A DNA stretch of 64,000 bases from Cohaesibacter celericrescens (GTDB lineage: Bacteria > Pseudomonadota > Alphaproteobacteria > Rhizobiales > Cohaesibacteraceae), in NCBI RefSeq assembly GCF_002866925.1, contig NZ_PKUQ01000031.1, positions 248,001 through 312,000 of the forward strand, in the 5' to 3' direction. Below the pieces are notes generated by a model. The model worked only from the letters and a program-made list of their open reading frames with translations. It was not told the origin of the DNA and searched no databases. Below are positions 52,851-62,136 of this stretch, in pieces; positions within the stretch are counted from its first letter, which is position 1, and every line of letters begins with the position of its first letter. Made by a program: the position numbers and the translations under genes.

Positions 52851-53669
52851 CTATTGGCTTGCTGCAGGGCTTTGATTGCCCGGTATGGAGCGGGATGCCG
52901 CGGCACCGTTGCCAGAGGCGACTTTGCGTGCTGCCTGCATTTGCATGGTGCGGATACGGCGGCGCAAGATTTCATTGCGCATGGCTTTGAAATGCAAGGC
53001 AGTGAATAAAAGTGTGAAAGCCAAGGCCATAACCAAAAGCGGGATCAGGATGGAACTGTGCATCTTGGGGCCGTCCAGTGTGATGACACTGGCGGGCTGA
53101 TGCAGAGTGCTCCACCAATCAACCGAGAATTTTATGATTGGCACATTGATGTAGCCCACAAGGGTGAGAATGGCGGCTGCTTTTCCCGCACGAATCGGGT
53201 CTTCCACGGTGCGCCATAGGGCGATTAGGCCAAAATAGATGATCAGCAGCACCAACATAGAGGTCAGGCGCGCGTCCCAGACCCACCAGGTGCCCCACAT
53301 GGGTTTGCCCCAGAGGCTACCGGTAATAAGCGCAATGAAGGTGAAAGCGGCGCCCAAGGGGGCTGCAGCCTTGGCGGAGACATCAGCAAGCGGGTGTTTC
53401 CAGATCAATGTCCCCAAAGAGGAGATAGCCATCATCGTATAGGCAAACATCGCCAGCCAAGCCGCGGGGACGTGGACGAACATAATCTTGACTGTTGCAC
53501 CCTGCTGGTAATCGTCAGGAGCAACAAAGAAAGTAAGATACAGCCCGATGGTAAATGTGATGGCAGTCAGTACCACAAGAGGGGTCATGATCTTGTCCAG
53601 TATGGCAAGAAAGCGAGTCGGGTTGGCCAAATCCCAGATACTAAACGATTTCTTTTCTGTCGTGGTCAT
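52851..53669 (-). CDS. ccmC: Heme transporter CcmC
   Basis: Six-helix inner-membrane protein that delivers heme to CcmE. 272 residues. The tryptophan-rich motif WGTWWVWDARLTSMLVLLIIYFG binds heme on the periplasmic face; flanking His in FVHVPAAW and SVDWWSTLHQPASVI are the axial-ligand positions. ATG 53669 (MTTTEKKSFSIWDLANPTRF) is preferred over the open frame to 53747, with AGGGA upstream. A 214-base gap separates it from ccmB. The C-terminus is longer and more basic than in most relatives. Confidence 0.95.
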   Translation of the reverse strand: MTTTEKKSFSIWDLANPTRFLAILDKIMTPLVVLTAITFTIGLYLTFFVAPDDYQQGATVKIMFVHVPAAWLAMFAYTMMAISSLGTLIWKHPLADVSAKAAAPLGAAFTFIALITGSLWGKPMWGTWWVWDARLTSMLVLLIIYFGLIALWRTVEDPIRAGKAAAILTLVGYINVPIIKFSVDWWSTLHQPASVITLDGPKMHSSILIPLLVMALAFTLLFTALHFKAMRNEILRRRIRTMQMQAARKVASGNGAAASRSIPGNQSPAASQ

Positions 53670-53883
53670 GCCTAGTCCCTGACGTTCGATCATGTGAGCG
53701 CATTGGAATGGTCTGGTCAATTCATTCCGTTGGTCCACCTCCCGCATTTATACTTGGTCGGGAGGGGCATTTGTTGGCACATGATTATGGCGCAAAAATG
53801 CTCGTTGCTTTGACCAATATCATGTGTTTGACCTCTGGCGGATTACGATTTCGTAAGGAATAATCGCGCCCAAGGTGTTTGTT

Positions 53884-54552
53884 TTATTCCTGCGCGCTTC
53901 TGAGCGCGGCGGCGGCGGCCACGGGCCCAACGATCAAAGATAGTAAGGTGATGGCGCATAAAAAATAGAAAGGCGTGGTGAAAGGTGCTGGATCGGTGAT
54001 GGCGCCAACCGAAGCACTGACGCCAAAAATCAAGATCGGAATGGTGAGCGGCAAAATCAGGATCGAGAGCAATAGGCCGCCACGTCGTAATATAACCGTC
54101 AGGGCAGCACCGATGGCCCCGATCAGTGTCAGCGCGGGAGTACCCACCAGCAAGGTGGCAGAAACGGCGGCGATGCCAAGCGGTTCAAGATTGAGGAACA
54201 GCGATAACAGTGGCGTGGCCAGCACCAGTGGCAGGCCGGTGGCGATCCATTGTGCTGCACATTTAACCAGAACCATCAGTTCCAGTGGTTGGTCACTGAG
54301 CAACAGTAGGTCAAGGGATCCGTCTTCCTGATCAGCTTGGAACAGGCGATCCAGCCCCAAAAGTGTTGCCAACAAAGCTCCTATCCAGAGAATGGCTGGC
54401 CCAAGGCGTGCCAGTAGATTCAGGTCCGGTCCCACTGCGAAGGGAAAGACGGTGACGACGATGAGAAAAAACAGCACCCCCATCAAGGCACCGCCGCCGA
54501 TGCGCACGGAAAGCTTTATTTCGCGAACGAACAGGGCTCCCATTGCACTCAT
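53884..54552 (-). CDS. ccmB: Heme exporter CcmB
   Basis: Membrane subunit of the CcmAB ABC transporter, 222 residues, six helices. Visible: ALFVREIKLSVRIGGGALMGVLFFLIVVTVFPFAVGPD, FQADQEDGSLDLLLLSDQPLELMVLVKCAAQW, and LLVGTPALTLIGAIGAALTVILRRGGLLLSILILPLTIPILIFG. It overlaps ccmA by four bases. The complex uses ATP to release holo-CcmE from CcmC. Confidence 0.95.
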   Translation of the reverse strand: MSAMGALFVREIKLSVRIGGGALMGVLFFLIVVTVFPFAVGPDLNLLARLGPAILWIGALLATLLGLDRLFQADQEDGSLDLLLLSDQPLELMVLVKCAAQWIATGLPLVLATPLLSLFLNLEPLGIAAVSATLLVGTPALTLIGAIGAALTVILRRGGLLLSILILPLTIPILIFGVSASVGAITDPAPFTTPFYFLCAITLLSLIVGPVAAAAALRSAQE

Positions 54553-55229
54553 TGGTCGGTCTCCAGCGTGAGTGTGCTTGGTGGCGAGTCGGCGGGATCG
54601 CTAAAGTCATCCACCAAATCGTCTGTTCTGTTGCGATCCAACAGCAATCGGTCGGGATCAAGCAGACCCAGAGGCGCATGGGTAGCTGCGACGATCAGGC
54701 CTCCATTGGAAAGATGCTCGGCCATCAGGCTTTCGAGCTTGCGTTCAGAAGCGATATCGAGCGCCGACGTCGGTTCATCCAGCAACCAAAGCGGACGATG
54801 ACAAACAAGGAGCCGGGCCACTGACAAGCGACGGCTCTGTCCGGCTGATAAATAAGCGGCAGGCATGTCAATCAGGTCTTCCAAATCAACCTCCCCCAGC
54901 GCTTCAAAAGCCGATCGTGTGGGATTGCCATAATAGGCTTGCCAAAAATCAAGATTCTCTTTGCAAGTAAAGGCGGGCTTGACCGCATCGGAGTGGCCAA
55001 AGTAATGAGCCTGTTGTCCAACCGTCAGGTCATCATCGCCGCCATCAAGCCGCATTGTGCCCGCTTGGGCGCGAACAAGGCCAGCGAGGGTGCGCAACAG
55101 TGAGGATTTGCCAATGCCGTTCGGTCCGGTGACAACCAGTGCCTTGCCGCCTTGTAGCTGGAAACCTATATTTTCTAGAACGGGCCGTCCTCCGCGGATG
55201 CATCCCAGACCTTCAACGCTTAAATGCAT
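54549..55229 (-). CDS. ccmA: Heme exporter ATP-binding protein CcmA
   Basis: ATPase subunit of the CcmAB complex, 226 residues. Walker A VTGPNGIGKSSLLRTLAGL, signature YLSAGQSRRLSVARLLV, Walker B LWLLDEPTSALD and switch His in VAATHAPLG. First gene of ccmABCDG on the minus strand, divergent from acnB across a 530-base gap. ccmE, ccmF and ccmH are not in the window. Confidence 0.95.
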   Translation of the reverse strand: MHLSVEGLGCIRGGRPVLENIGFQLQGGKALVVTGPNGIGKSSLLRTLAGLVRAQAGTMRLDGGDDDLTVGQQAHYFGHSDAVKPAFTCKENLDFWQAYYGNPTRSAFEALGEVDLEDLIDMPAAYLSAGQSRRLSVARLLVCHRPLWLLDEPTSALDIASERKLESLMAEHLSNGGLIVAATHAPLGLLDPDRLLLDRNRTDDLVDDFSDPADSPPSTLTLETDQ

Positions 55230-55758
55230 TTTGTTCCCGTCCCAGTCTTTGCCTTACGACTTTTCCATCGCCTCGATTTGAATAGCGTAGTCTATAGGCA
55301 TCGATAGAGCCAAATGTTGCCTTGATTTTCATCATATTTACATAAATTGCCCGCGTGGCGATATGTCATCTTCCGTAAGTATATGCAAGTGCGAAAAAAC
55401 CCGCCTCCCGACCTTCGGTTATCTAGCTTTCAAAAACAAAAGGTCCTATATAGTTTTATATCTGTGCCTACGGTCTTATACGAAGCAAATTGGGTTTCAC
55501 TCTTTGTTGAAGGCGATTTATGACTCTCGTAGCTTTTCCGTATGCGTAATTTTCAATAAGTGCCTTGCTTGATGTTTCTTGCATATCTTGCTCTGCACAA
55601 CCACCTGACGATCGACGGCGAAGCAATGTTCTACTGTCGAATATATTGCAAGTCGATCTCATTTAATTTAGCACGGCAGTGAATGTGCCTGTCCCTTCTC
55701 ACCCACTATGTGAGATCCGGTTTCAGGCGGAGTGTACAACTTATACACCGGGACCAAC
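55230..55758. other. Divergent intergenic region ccmA / acnB
   Basis: About 530 AT-rich bases holding the promoters of the two operons. Just before acnB are CTCAC/GTGAG (near 55699-55715) and GTGTA/TACAC (near 55731-55747) short inverted repeats. No convincing reading frame or standard promoter could be picked. Confidence 0.45.
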
Positions 55759-58551
55759 ATGACCTTATATACAGACTATCTTGACGAAATTGAAACCAGA
55801 GAAATCCAAGGTTTGCACCCCAAGCCCATCGATGATGCTGCTCTATTGAATGAGATTATTGCGCAAATCAAAGATACCGCAAACGAATACCGCAAAGACT
55901 CTCTTCACCATTTCATTTACAACACGATTCCGGGTACTACGAGCGCTGCGGGTGCCAAGGCGAAATTTCTTAAAGAGATTATTCTAGGCGAATCTGTCGT
56001 CGAAGAAATTTCCACGGGCTTTGCATTTGAGCAGCTGTCTCACATGAAAGGCGGGCCATCCATTGATGTTCTTCTTGATTTGGCGCTTGGTGATGACGCA
56101 TCCATCGCAGAGCAAGCAGCCGAAGTCTTGAAAACACAGGTCTTCCTTTATGAAGCCGATACGGATCGTCTCGAAGCTGCGTATAAAGCAGGGAATGCAA
56201 TCGCCAAAGGTATTCTTGAAAGCTACGCCAAGGCTGAATTTTTCACAAAGCTTCCCGAGATTGAGGACGAAGTAAAGGTCGTTACTTACGTTGCCGCCGA
56301 GGGTGATATCTCCACGGATTTACTGTCTCCTGGCAATCAGGCGCACTCACGGTCTGACAGGGAACTGCACGGCAAGTGCCTGATTTCTGAAAAAGCACAA
56401 AAAGAAATTGAAGCGCTGAAGCTTCAGCATCCGGACAAACGCGTCATGTTGATTGCCGAAAAAGGCACGATGGGCGTCGGCTCTTCTCGTATGTCTGGTG
56501 TCAACAATGTGGCGCTTTGGACTGGTAAACAGGCCAGCCCTTACGTTCCGTTCATCAATATTGCGCCGGTTGTTGCCGGTACCAACGGAATCTCACCGAT
56601 CTTCCAGACCACAGTGGGTGTGACCGGGGGTATCGGGCTTGATCTTAAAAACTGGGTCAAGAAGCTGGACCAAGACGGAAATCCGATCCTGAACAATGAT
56701 GGCAATCCGGTGCTCGAACAGAAATATTCTGTTGAGACGGGTACTGTTCTGACCATCAACACCAAAGAGAAAAAGCTTTGCAACGAAGCCGGAGATGAAG
56801 AGCTCGCGGATGTTGCGTCCGCCTTCAATCCGCAAAAGGTTGAGTTCATGAAGGCCGGTGGCTCCTATGCCATTGTTTTCGGCAAGAAGCTTCAGACTGT
56901 TGCGGCAGACGTGCTCGGTGTTGAACCTGCTCCTGTCTTTGCTCCTTCCAAAGAAATATCCCACGAAGGTCAAGGCCTCACAGCAGTTGAAAAAATCTTT
57001 AACCGCAATGCTGTTGGATCCACTCCTGGCCTAACGTTGCATGCCGGTTCTGATGTGCGTGTGAAGGTTAATATCGTCGGGTCCCAAGACACGACCGGTT
57101 TGATGACCGCGCAAGAGCTCGAAGCGATGGCTGCGACGGTTATTTCACCAACCGTTGACGGGGCCTATCAATCCGGTTGTCACACCGCGTCAGTTTGGGA
57201 TTTGAAGGCACAAGCAAATATTCCACGCCTGATGAAATTCATGAATAAGTTTGGCTTGATCACCGCGCGTGACCCGAAAGGTGTTTACCCTGCGATGACT
57301 GACGTTATTCATAAGGTTCTGAATGACATCACTGTTGATGACTGGGCGATCATCATCGGCGGTGACTCCCATACGCGCATGTCCAAGGGTGTTGCTTTCG
57401 GTGCGGATTCCGGCACCGTGGCGCTTGCTCTGGCGACGGGTGAGGCAACCATGCCGATCCCTGAATCAGTCAAGGTGACCTTCAAGGGCTCCATGGCCAG
57501 CTATATGGACTTCCGCGATGTCGTGCATGCGACACAAGCTCAGATGCTTGAGCAGTTCGGTGACAATGTTTTCCAAGGTCGTGTGATTGAAGTGCATATC
57601 GGCACATTGCTTGCCGATCAGGCCTTTACCTTCACTGACTGGACTGCGGAGATGAAAGCGAAAGCATCCATCTGTATTTCGCAGGATGACACGCTCGTTG
57701 AGTCTCTTGAAATTGCGAAGAAACGCATCAAGATCATGATCGACAAAGGCATGGACAACGATGTTCAAATGCTAAAAGGCCTGATTGCGATCGCTGATAA
57801 ACGAATCAAAGAGATCAAGTCTGGTGAAAAGCCTGCGTTGACGCCAGATGGCAATGCAAAATATTTTGCTGAAGTGGTTGTTGATCTTGATGCTATCGTC
57901 GAGCCGATGATTGCTGACCCGGATGTGAATAACATCGAAGTCTCAAAGCGTTATACCCACGATACAATCCGCCCGATCTCCTACTATAACGCGGAGAAAA
58001 AGGTTGATCTCGGTTTTGTCGGGTCTTGCATGGTGCATAAGGGCGATATGAAAATCGTTGCTCACATGCTGCGCAATCTTGAAGCTGCCAACGGCAAGGT
58101 TGAATTCAATGCGCCTCTCGTTGTCGCCGCTCCGACTTACAACATCATTGATGAACTGAAAGCAGAAGGCGATTGGGAAGTCCTTCAGAAATATTCAGGC
58201 TTTGAGTTTGATGACTTGGCGCCCAAGAGCACTGCGCGCACCGAGTATGAGAATATCATGTATCTCGAGCGTCCAGGTTGCAACCTTTGCATGGGCAACC
58301 AAGAAAAAGCGGCAAGGGGTGATACCGTTCTTGCCACATCTACACGCCTCTTCCAGGGTCGTGTTGTGGAAGATAGCACTGAGAAAAAGGGAGAATCCTT
58401 GCTCGCTTCCACTCCGGTTGTCGTTCTCTCTGCGATCCTTGGCCGCACACCAACACTTGAAGAGTATAAAGCAGCCGTGGAAGGCATCGATCTGACGAAG
58501 TTTGCGCCTCCTGTGGCGATACCCGCCAAGTCACAGTCTGTGCATTTCTAA
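55759..58551 (+). CDS. acnB: Aconitate hydratase B (AcnB type)
   Basis: TCA-cycle aconitase, probably also 2-methylisocitrate dehydratase, [4Fe-4S] enzyme, 930 residues. The AcnB order is clear: an N-terminal HEAT-like helical domain, then the swivel domain early (GTMGVGSSRMSGVNNVALW), then the catalytic domains with SQDTTGLMTAQELEAMAA, GGDSHTRMSKGVAFGADSG, cluster Cys in VGSCMVHKGD and the pair in RPGCNLCMGNQEKAARGD. It is longer than Escherichia coli AcnB (865), with insertions near DQDGNPILNNDGNPV. Leu codons favour CTT and CTG, whereas neighbours use much TTG. GGGA precedes the ATG. Confidence 0.95.
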   Translation: MTLYTDYLDEIETREIQGLHPKPIDDAALLNEIIAQIKDTANEYRKDSLHHFIYNTIPGTTSAAGAKAKFLKEIILGESVVEEISTGFAFEQLSHMKGGPSIDVLLDLALGDDASIAEQAAEVLKTQVFLYEADTDRLEAAYKAGNAIAKGILESYAKAEFFTKLPEIEDEVKVVTYVAAEGDISTDLLSPGNQAHSRSDRELHGKCLISEKAQKEIEALKLQHPDKRVMLIAEKGTMGVGSSRMSGVNNVALWTGKQASPYVPFINIAPVVAGTNGISPIFQTTVGVTGGIGLDLKNWVKKLDQDGNPILNNDGNPVLEQKYSVETGTVLTINTKEKKLCNEAGDEELADVASAFNPQKVEFMKAGGSYAIVFGKKLQTVAADVLGVEPAPVFAPSKEISHEGQGLTAVEKIFNRNAVGSTPGLTLHAGSDVRVKVNIVGSQDTTGLMTAQELEAMAATVISPTVDGAYQSGCHTASVWDLKAQANIPRLMKFMNKFGLITARDPKGVYPAMTDVIHKVLNDITVDDWAIIIGGDSHTRMSKGVAFGADSGTVALALATGEATMPIPESVKVTFKGSMASYMDFRDVVHATQAQMLEQFGDNVFQGRVIEVHIGTLLADQAFTFTDWTAEMKAKASICISQDDTLVESLEIAKKRIKIMIDKGMDNDVQMLKGLIAIADKRIKEIKSGEKPALTPDGNAKYFAEVVVDLDAIVEPMIADPDVNNIEVSKRYTHDTIRPISYYNAEKKVDLGFVGSCMVHKGDMKIVAHMLRNLEAANGKVEFNAPLVVAAPTYNIIDELKAEGDWEVLQKYSGFEFDDLAPKSTARTEYENIMYLERPGCNLCMGNQEKAARGDTVLATSTRLFQGRVVEDSTEKKGESLLASTPVVVLSAILGRTPTLEEYKAAVEGIDLTKFAPPVAIPAKSQSVHF

Positions 58552-58607
58552 GACCTGTTGATTGCGGCGGTTTGGCTTTGTTCGTCTTGCCGCAGTATCT
58601 GAGTTTG

Positions 58608-58645
58608 AAAGCCCCGGCGTTCGTATGAATGCCGGGGCTTTTGTT
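58608..58645 (+). terminator. Terminator of acnB
   Basis: AAAGCCCCGGC (58608-58618) with GCCGGGGCTTT (58631-58641), then TTGTTT. Confidence 0.9.
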
Positions 58646-58764
58646 TCTGTGGCGTGTTTTGAACGGATAGGCGTTGACAAAATTCCCCGCTTCTTTAGGC
58701 TGGCTTCATTATCCCAAGGTTGGAGATTTTATGTCCTGTTGATAGGGGAGCATCCAAAGTTCCC

Positions 58765-59325
58765 ATGATGCATCAAAACCGATTATTCCGCTGGTTTTTG
58801 GCTGGCGTAGGTTTTTTGTGTCCTTGCGTATTGACGAAATCAGTCGCGGCACTCCTTGGTGGAGCTGCTTGTGGCGAAGATCTGGACATTTCCAAATTGA
58901 TTAGAAAATATAAAAACGAAGACACGGACGCGGTGATCGCTGTCTGGCGTGCTGCCAGTGATTTGGCGCATCCCTTTTTATCCAAGGCCTTTCAGGAGAT
59001 GGCCGAACAGCAAATTCGCCATCTTTATCTACCGCAGTCCGAGACATGGGTCGTTGAGCATGATGGCGCGGTTGTTGGTTTTATCGGGCTTCTCGACTGT
59101 TTGATCGGCGGCCTGTTTGTGCATCCTGACTATCATGGCAAAGGATTGGGGCGCGCCTTAGTCGATAAAGCCGTGGCACTGAAAGGGCCTTTGGATGTGG
59201 AGGTGTTTGTCGAAAACAAAATCGGCAGGCGCTTTTACAAATCCTATGGTTTTATTGGCACCAAAGAGGTGACTGACCCGCATTCCGGCTTTGAACTTTT
59301 GCAACTAAGCTATGAACTGGAATAG
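58765..59325 (+). CDS. GNAT family N-acetyltransferase
   Basis: Acetyl-CoA-dependent N-acetyltransferase. The GNAT domain begins at about base 58897 (LIRKYKNEDTDAVIAVWRAASDLAHPFLSKAF) and has WVVEHDGAVVGFIGLLDCLIGGLFVHPDYHGKGLGRALVDKAV (acetyl-CoA motif GKGLG) and EVFVENKIGRRFYKSYGF. Substrate unknown. The start is uncertain: from ATG 58765 the protein gains a hydrophobic, signal-like N-terminus (FRWFLAGVGFLCPCVL) not seen in the family and without a ribosome-binding site; a TTG at 58897 would give a normal-sized enzyme of about 142 residues. Confidence 0.78.
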   Translation: MMHQNRLFRWFLAGVGFLCPCVLTKSVAALLGGAACGEDLDISKLIRKYKNEDTDAVIAVWRAASDLAHPFLSKAFQEMAEQQIRHLYLPQSETWVVEHDGAVVGFIGLLDCLIGGLFVHPDYHGKGLGRALVDKAVALKGPLDVEVFVENKIGRRFYKSYGFIGTKEVTDPHSGFELLQLSYELE

Positions 59326-59342
59326 CGAAGGCATCTGATAAA

Positions 59343-59381
59343 CCTCTCCCGGCGCTTGAAAGGGCGCCGGGAGAGGCCCTT
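59343..59381 (+). terminator. Terminator of the GNAT gene
   Basis: CCTCTCCCGGCGC (59343-59355) with GCGCCGGGAGAGG (59364-59376), then CCCTTTT. Confidence 0.85.
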
Positions 59382-59457
59382 TTCGATTTTTCTTGCCAGC
59401 CTACCGTGGGCTCTGCAAAGCTGCATCAGCAGAGTCCTTTCTTAATGAGATGCCATC

Positions 59458-60309
59458 ATGACCAACCCGACCTCTCCCGTTGATGCGGATGCCCGCCGCG
59501 CTGTGAAGCCCGTCATTTGTTATCCAACCGAAACGCTACCCAAGCCCGATCTAGCGCTGTATCAAGCCGCGCGCGTGGGGGCGGAAAAGGTTGCTGAAGT
59601 CATCGTGCCGCCACGTGATGCGGCGAGCATTGAAGTGCCAGAGGGCCATTTCTTGCGCATTGTCAGCATCGAGGGGCCGCAGGTCGGTGATCTTGATCTG
59701 TTCAACAGCAAGGATCTTTCCGAGCGCTTTTATTCGGGCAAGACGCGGGCGTTGCACGGCACCCATGTGACCATTGGTGATCAACTGTGGTCCAATTTTC
59801 CGTTTATGCGTCCGATTGCTACGGTGGTGGACGATACGTTGAATTGGTACGGCATAGATGATTTCGGTGGCTCGGTGCATGATGTGATCGGCACCCGCTG
59901 CGATCCTTATACAGGACAGGTGCTCAATGGGGTGGATTATCACCATTGCTGTCATTCAAACCTGACGCGGGCTTTGGCTGCGGCACGGGTGTTGCCTCTT
60001 GATGAAGCGGAAGCCCATGTGCACGATGTCCTCAATGTTTTTATGTGCACCGGTTTCACCCGCGATACTGGGCAATATTTCATGAAAGCCAGCCCGGTGC
60101 GTTCGGGGGACCATTTTGAGTTGTTTGCTCAAATTGATCTTTTGGCAGTGATGAGCGCATGTCCGGGTGGGGATTGTTCCACAGAGCATTCCAGCGATGC
60201 TGCGGCCTGCTATCCAATGCTGATGGAAGTCTATAAAGCAGCGGACGGGCGTCTTGATGATTGGCAAAGCCCAAGCGTGAATGGCTATGATCGTAGTCAC
60301 GGAACTTAG
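59458..60309 (+). CDS. DUF1989 / urea carboxylase-associated family protein
   Basis: Protein of 283 residues matching the DUF1989 family, best known as the UAAP proteins beside urea carboxylase. Visible: EGHFLRIVSIEGPQVGDLDLFNS, the conserved GTRCDPYTGQVLNGVDYHHCCHSNLTRAL with metal-ligand-like Cys and His, DVLNVFMCTGFTRDTGQYFMKASPVRSGDHFELFAQIDLLAVMSACPGGDCS. No urea or guanidine genes lie nearby, so a link to those is not supported here. Enzymatic role unknown. GAGAT precedes the ATG. Confidence 0.88.
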   Translation: MTNPTSPVDADARRAVKPVICYPTETLPKPDLALYQAARVGAEKVAEVIVPPRDAASIEVPEGHFLRIVSIEGPQVGDLDLFNSKDLSERFYSGKTRALHGTHVTIGDQLWSNFPFMRPIATVVDDTLNWYGIDDFGGSVHDVIGTRCDPYTGQVLNGVDYHHCCHSNLTRALAAARVLPLDEAEAHVHDVLNVFMCTGFTRDTGQYFMKASPVRSGDHFELFAQIDLLAVMSACPGGDCSTEHSSDAAACYPMLMEVYKAADGRLDDWQSPSVNGYDRSHGT

Positions 60310-60658
60310 GGTCTGCTCTTAAAACAGGGCCACCAAAACAGCACCGGACCCAAAATGATCTGGCTATCAGCCCTTTGGCGATCATCTGGCGTTGGGGAGG
60401 GCTCAATCTTGCAAAGTGGCAAGCTCTGTTGGCGAGTTCCCTGCTGTCGGGTGGCTCTTTTCGCTTGGCCTTGGCAAAAAAGGGAAATTGGTGGTGGGCT
60501 CTTTCTGAAATGACAATTTGTGCTAGTGTTGCAATCAGAGGAATTGAGCGTGGTAGCCAAGATGCCTGCTCGAGAAGATAACACCACTGCTCTTTCCCCG
60601 CTGTGGTGACTGTTCAACAACAAATCTCATACCTTTAGAATGCTCAATGGAGGCGCAG
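60310..60658. other. Intergenic region, no supported gene
   Basis: About 350 bases between the DUF1989 gene and the next reductase. Short plus-strand frames exist (one of 19 codons from the GTG at 60549), none with family resemblance. No terminator hairpin with T-run found. Confidence 0.45.
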
Positions 60659-61687
60659 ATGACTTATTCTCCCGCTGAAACTCGTTATGACACGATGCCC
60701 TATCGTCGCTGTGGCACGTCTGGCTTGAAGCTGCCAGCAATCTCGTTGGGTCTTTGGCACAATTTTGGCCATGACACACCGCATGCGACGAAACAGGCCA
60801 TCTGCCGCACGGCTTTTGACAATGGGATTACCCATTTCGATCTGGCCAACAACTATGGCCCGCCTCCCGGGTCTGCTGAAGAAGCCTTTGGTGATATTTT
60901 GCGCACCGATTTTAAAGGCTATCGCGATGAGCTTATTATCTCGTCCAAAGCCGGTTATTTGATGTGGCCTGGACCTTATGGCGAATGGGGTAGCCGCAAA
61001 TATGTGATGTCATCCTGCGACCAGTCGCTCAAACGGATGGGGCTGGATTATGTCGATATTTTCTATTCTCACCGGTTCGATCCCGAAACACCTCTTGAAG
61101 AGACCATGGGCGCATTGGACAGCATTGTGCGGCAGGGAAAGGCGCTTTATGCGGGTATTTCCTCCTATAATTCTGAGCGCACCCGTGAAGCTGTGGCCAT
61201 ATTGAAGGATCTAGGCACGCCCTGCGTCATTCATCAGCCCAGCTACAATATGCTCAATCGCTGGGTGGAGCGCGACGGTCTGAAGGATACTCTGCAGGAG
61301 TTGGGTGTCGGTTCTATTGCCTTTACACCGCTGGCGCAGGGTATGCTGACCAATAAATATCTGGGTGGTATTCCTGAAGGGTCTCGGGCGACACAAGGCA
61401 AGTCTCTCAAACCAACCATGCTCTCGGACAAGGCGATTCACAATCTTAACAAACTCAATGAGATTGCAGAGCAGCGCGGTCAGACGCTGGCACAAATGGC
61501 GATTGCCTGGGTTCTGCGTGACGGCGGCATCACCACCGCTTTGATCGGTGCGTCTCGCCCCGAACAAGTGGTCGACTGTGTTGGTGCAGTGGCCAATCTG
61601 GACTTCAGCAAAGAAGAGTTGAGTGCGATTGATGTCTATGCCGATGAAGAAGACATTAATCTCTGGGCGCGCTCTTCAGCCTCCTAA
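60659..61687 (+). CDS. Aldo/keto reductase (YghZ / L-glyceraldehyde 3-phosphate reductase-like)
   Basis: Aldo/keto reductase of the AKR14 group, 342 residues. Visible: MPYRRCGTSGLKLPAISLGLWHNFGHDTP, THFDLANNYGPPPGSAEEAFGDIL with catalytic Asp and Tyr, ISSKAGYLMWPGPYGEWGSRKYVMSSCDQSLKRM with Lys, YVDIFYSHRFDPETPLEETMGALD with His, and ITTALIGASRPEQVVD. The PPPGSAEE and GSRKY segments are specific to YghZ, which reduces methylglyoxal and L-glyceraldehyde 3-phosphate. ATG 60659 has GGAGG five bases upstream; ATG 60647 is less likely. Confidence 0.93.
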   Translation: MTYSPAETRYDTMPYRRCGTSGLKLPAISLGLWHNFGHDTPHATKQAICRTAFDNGITHFDLANNYGPPPGSAEEAFGDILRTDFKGYRDELIISSKAGYLMWPGPYGEWGSRKYVMSSCDQSLKRMGLDYVDIFYSHRFDPETPLEETMGALDSIVRQGKALYAGISSYNSERTREAVAILKDLGTPCVIHQPSYNMLNRWVERDGLKDTLQELGVGSIAFTPLAQGMLTNKYLGGIPEGSRATQGKSLKPTMLSDKAIHNLNKLNEIAEQRGQTLAQMAIAWVLRDGGITTALIGASRPEQVVDCVGAVANLDFSKEELSAIDVYADEEDINLWARSSAS

Positions 61688-61740
61688 CGTGATTTGGGCG
61701 CGGATGGCATACAGCCTCTCGCGCCCATTTTTTCGGTAGA

Positions 61741-62034
61741 CTAAAAATCGATTGCCCGACCGTCGATCTCATAATCGTTGTAGCGTGATGGGTCCAGTCC
61801 TCCACGACCGCCAAGCTCTTTGGGACGATTGGCACTTTCCTTGATGGCATCGCGCTCTTTGCGCCGCTCCTGAGCTTCTAGCAGGGCGCGTTGGGCTGGG
61901 GCAGGCAAATCTTCAAACTTGCGACGCGGTTCGGCCTCTTGCTCTGCCTCGGGCTTGGGTGGGTCATACGCAACTGCGGTTTTAAGCTCTGTTTGTGCCG
62001 TTTGGAGCGCTTCGCTTTTGTCTTTGTCAGCCAT
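61741..62034 (-). CDS. DUF1674 protein (SDHAF4-like)
   Basis: Small protein of 97 residues whose C-terminus, RPKELGGRGGLDPSRYNDYEIDGRAIDF, is the DUF1674 signature. The eukaryotic member SDHAF4/Sdh8 assists assembly of flavinylated succinate dehydrogenase; an equivalent bacterial role is plausible but unproven. The N-terminal half is charged and low-complexity (PPKPEAEQEAEPRRK). ATG 62034 has AGGA upstream. Divergent from htpX, a common alphaproteobacterial pairing. Confidence 0.92.
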   Translation of the reverse strand: MADKDKSEALQTAQTELKTAVAYDPPKPEAEQEAEPRRKFEDLPAPAQRALLEAQERRKERDAIKESANRPKELGGRGGLDPSRYNDYEIDGRAIDF

Positions 62035-62136
62035 CACTCATCCTGTTGTGACTTGAAATCTCAATTCTACGCCTAACATATAGGATGTTGAAGCGTGATC
62101 CAATTGTTGGGTTTGGAAAAAGAGGACTAAAATCGC

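Noticed and set aside
60549..60608. Short 19-codon frame starting GTG upstream of the YghZ-like gene
   Set aside because: Too short and without regulatory-leader features such as codon runs or a following attenuator.
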